From: Absidia repens
Taxonomy: Eukaryota > Mucoromycota > Mucoromycetes > Mucorales > Cunninghamellaceae
Assembly (NCBI GenBank): GCA_002105175.1
Contig: MCGE01000012.1
Location: 434,001 to 498,000, forward strand
Direction of reading: 5' to 3'
Length of the DNA stretch: 64,000 bases
Below, piece by piece: positions 60,780-64,000 of the stretch; position 1 is the first letter of the stretch, and every line of letters begins with the position of its first letter. The position numbers were made by a program, and so were the translations under genes. Under the pieces are notes generated by a model that ran no database searches, was not told where the DNA came from, and saw only the letters and a program-made list of their open reading frames with translations.

Positions 60780-61580
60780 CCTACAACACATACATCAAGA
60801 ACAACCTACATGTGACCTATTGGTGGGAGCATGAGGAAGACTACTGGAAAATGTGAAGAATGGCCAACACTAACCGAAAGGAACGATAGTAACAACCCTC
60901 AATATACTATACAAACAGGCAATACGCAAGAAAGGATATAAACGGATCTCTTTTATTGAAATAAAGCAAAGTCAACACTAATCTGGAGACGCAGGCAAAA
61001 AGGAAATCACTTGTACAAGACATTAGAGATATTAATGAGACATTTTTCATTGAAGCAAGTGAAAAGAAACATATTTTATTCAGATGTAAAAGATATAGAC
61101 ACAAACTGTGGACAAACTAACACTCAACTAAGCTAATGAAGGCTCCAAAAAGCCAATTAATGGTGCCCTCAGATCCTAGGTCCAAAATGAAAGGGTTTCC
61201 CCATGCATCTTTTAATCCCTGAGCTGAAAACGCATCTAAAATAGTCCTGACACTAATCTAAGCCCACTGTGACCTCAGAAACGTCGAATGGTGAAGTAAG
61301 AGAGCGAAAAAATAAAAGAGGGAGCGAATAAACATTCACGTGGGCGGACTTCGAAGTTTTTTTTTTTTTTTTTACCTTTCGTGTGGATATTAAAAAGGAA
61401 ACGCCCCTCTTTTTTTTTTTTTTACAACTATCAACACCACATAGTATCGTAAACATGGTGGTTCTATTCTCATGACAATGAACGACATCTTTCAACATTG
61501 ATAGCACAGTTAACCCCTTCCTTGATGTATTCGTATTCAGGACGAACGATTTGCTGCAGTTTAGTTACACCATTTCATTG
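60780..61580 (-). repeat. R1 dispersed repeat, copy F
   Basis: This is the best preserved copy by eye. It has ACTAATCTGGAGACG-type and ACAAGACATTAGAGATATTAA blocks, an AATAAA on the minus strand (TTTATT at 61075-61080), the hairpin-capable GGCTCCAAAAAGCC (61141-61154), the core GGGTTTCCCCATGCATC near 61193 and the terminal E-box CACGTGGGCGG at 61337. Homology with copy E continues to about 61580. Confidence 0.8.
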
Positions 61581-61949
61581 TAGAATTATTTATCAATCAC
61601 TGTTTCAAGCAACACATGGTTGACTAGATTATTCTATATTATTTTATGTTAGCTATACAATAATATACTTCCACAATCATCCACACACAGACACCTTAAT
61701 TGCCATAGTTTATACCTACATCCGAATAAAAATATGCCTGGTCATTTAAATTTTACATCGCCTCTCATAAGTTTATTGATGTGCATTCATTAATTAATAA
61801 ATACATGATTTACAAGCCGTTTTTTGTTTGCTGGAATACTGCGTGTGAAATTTACGAGGTTATGCTTTATCACTAAAACCGTACAAGATAAAATGACTAA
61901 TGTTTTGATTCGCTTCCCCACACTTTTTTTGATTCCCCGACTAGTCGCA

Positions 61950-61957
61950 TATAAAAG
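61950..61957 (+). promoter_or_regulatory. TATA box of the AtuA-like gene
   Basis: TATAAAAG lies 53 bp before the start codon at 62010, followed by a C/T-rich tract. Position and sequence fit a core promoter. Confidence 0.5.
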
Positions 61958-62009
61958 TATTCCCCCTTTTTTTCATTTTATTTTTTTTATTTTTTTCTGT
62001 ATAACAATA

Positions 62010-64000
62010 ATGACCCATACCGGCAGACCTATCAAGATTGGATGCTATAGTGCTTTTTGGGGTGATTCTATTGAAGCCGCAATACAACTTGCTAATGTTG
62101 AGTCTCTTGATTACTTGGTCGCTGACTACCTTGCAGGTAATTTTCTTTTATGTCATACATACTTTGATTTATATACTTGTATTGTTTGCTCATTCCTTAT
62201 ATATATATGTTTACTTTCACCATAGAGATCACGATGGGGATATTTGCTGGATTACGTTTACGTAGACAAGGCAAGCCAGGCAATGACTATGTTGGCCTTT
62301 TTTTGGAAAACACGCTCCCTGATATTCTTCCATTGATATCCAAGAACAAGACCAAGCTAGTGACTAACGCTGGTGCACTTGATCCTTATGGCTGCAAAAA
62401 GGCAGTGGAACAACTCTTAGAAGAAATGAACATGACTGGACTAAAAGTGGCCGTGGTGGCTGGTGATGATCTTCTAGACGGCAAAGAAGCTATGCCCACC
62501 TTGGCCTCCTTCAAATCGCTGCAATCCTTCTCTCCGTACTCTCCGGTAAACCACACCCTGGATTCAGATCAGATGCCTGGAGAAGATGATATGATCTTAG
62601 CTCTGAATGCTTACTTGGGAGCCAAAGGTATTGCTGCTGCACTGGCGCAGGGGGCGGACATTGTAGTGACGGGTCGAGTGGTAGACTCAGCTTTGGTGGT
62701 GGGTCCATTGATGCATGAATACCAGTGGGATCTCAGTCGACAGTCCAACTACTACGATCTTTTAGCATCTGCTTCTTTGGCTGGTCATATCATTGAATGT
62801 GGATGTCATTGTACTGGTGGGAATTTCACTGATTGGAAGCAAGTTGTCGCTGCTGGAAATGGTGGTTATTCAAACATGGGATATCCGATTGTTGAATTCG
62901 AAAGCAATGGTAATTTTATCATTACGAAGCCGGAAGGAACTGGCGGTGTGGTGTCACCTGGGACTGTCTCCGAACAAATTCTGTATGAAACGATGGATCC
63001 TGCGCTCTATATTATGGCTGATGTGATTGTGGACCTCCGACAAGTACAACTACAGCAAATTGGGCGGGATCGTGTACACGTCTCTGGAACTCGCGGGCTT
63101 CAACCTACACCATGGGTCAAATGTTGTGGTATCTTTATCAATGGGTATCAAGCACACGGTGATGTTTTGATTGCGGGTCATGAAGCGAAACAAAAGGTAT
63201 ATATTGAAAAAACGAGGAGCAAAACAAAACAAACAAACCTCATTGAACAGCCATGCCTTTTATTTTCTTTATTCAAATTTACTTAACAATAGGCCATTAC
63301 GATTGGAAATGCAATACGTGATCGATGCTCATCTATCTTTAAGAGACGTGGATTCGATGATTTCAAAGATTTCCATGTCGAAGCTGTTGGTGGTGAATCT
63401 CTCTATGGGTAAATAATAAAAGAAGGCATACTACAATTAATTACTGACTATTGTTACAATTACTATCTATTATAGTCCCATGCCAGTATCCACGAGTCAA
63501 GAGAAATATTGCTTCGTGTCAGTGCTCACCACGACGATCCTGCAGCGTTGGCTGTATTTGCAAAAGAAGTGAATCCGGTAAATGATTTATATTTATGCAT
63601 GGTTGATAAATATTCAACTTACAAGTTATACTTTTTTCTTCGCTTTCTTTCAAACAGGTTGTGACCTCAGGTGCACCTGCTATGGGATTCTACAGTTTAC
63701 CATCCGTATTGCCAAACATGGTCCATTTCCCTGCATTATTACCAAAGATGGAAGTCAAGACAACAGTGGTCGTTGGCAAAGATGGAAAACCATTCGATCT
63801 CCCCTGGGATGCTTGGGATACGGATAGCAAGTTCGGTGACGCTCCATCTCCAGTACCGGCAATTCCAGTCTATGATGGTCCAACAACACATCTGGTGAAA
63901 ACAAAGCTCATCCAATTGGCATATGGACGAAGTGGCGACAAGGGTGATGTCAGCAACATTGGTATCATTGCACGAGATCCTCGCTATGCGCCATTTATCA
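62010..64000 (+). CDS. AtuA/DUF1446-family protein (3' end outside the window)
   Basis: Exons: 62010-62136, 62226-63196, 63293-63408, 63476-63577 and 63658 to beyond 64000. The family is related to the acyclic terpene utilisation protein AtuA of Pseudomonas. Conserved segments include IKIGCYSAFWGDSIEAA, DYLVADYLAEITMG, NAGALDPYGCK, GADIVVTGRVVDSALV, CGCHCTGGNFTDW, EFESNGNFIITKPEGTGG and YGRSGDKGDVSNIG. Its biochemical role in fungi is not established. One irregularity: exon 3 ends in phase 2, but exon 4 gives the conserved HASIHESREILLRVSAHHDD only in a frame one base out. One C seems missing in the CCC run at 63477-63479, which could be a sequencing error or a genuine break. Exon order and all other junctions are consistent. 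Confidence 0.88.

Overview
This 64-kb window comes from a filamentous fungus of an early-diverging lineage, most likely Mucoromycota (Mucorales-like). The DNA is AT-rich with many A/T homopolymers. Genes carry many short introns (roughly 50-110 bp) with GTAAG-type donors. The protein set is a fungal housekeeping set: EF-1alpha, mitochondrial aconitase, TRiC subunits, IMP dehydrogenase, a CTK1-type kinase and COP9 subunit 7. Lineage is inferred from gene content and architecture only.

The first ~10.9 kb has no host protein gene. It is dominated by a ~7.76-kb inverted repeat: arms of about 2.5 kb each (1-2670 and 5221-7762), identical over the ~200 bp I compared base by base. Each arm carries a tRNA-Pro(AGG) gene. 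The core between them holds a ~380-bp CT microsatellite and a frameshifted Pif1/Helitron-type helicase remnant. One arm has a hAT-type MITE with an intact 8-bp target duplication; the other arm keeps the empty site. Further right lie dispersed repeats and another MITE-like element.

From 11 kb on, intron-containing genes are densely packed. Order: LSM12 (+), sterol glucosyltransferase ATG26 (+), a low-complexity protein (+), a bHLH factor (-), a small GPI-type secreted protein (+), EF-1alpha (-), ArfGAP (-), SET methyltransferase (-), aconitase (-), CTK1-like kinase (-), CCT5 (-), CCT4 (+), Ubp2/USP25-28-type deubiquitinase (+), WW-domain protein (+), IMP dehydrogenase (-), SAM methyltransferase (+), CSN7 (-) and an AtuA/DUF1446 protein (+) cut by the right edge. 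The two chaperonin genes are head to head, so a shared promoter could balance two subunits of one complex. No pathway-level cluster is apparent otherwise.

Gene-free gaps are filled by two dispersed families. R1 has six copies. Each copy has a CACGTG-like end, a pyrimidine-rich tract, a conserved ~120-nt core, and in five copies an AATAAA on the same strand, so it resembles a small transcription unit or solo LTR. R2 has two copies. One R1 copy was invaded by a complete tRNA-derived SINE with A box, B box, poly-A tail and 15-bp target duplication. Exon coordinates below come from manual splice-frame reasoning; each gene's range spans start to stop codon, introns included.
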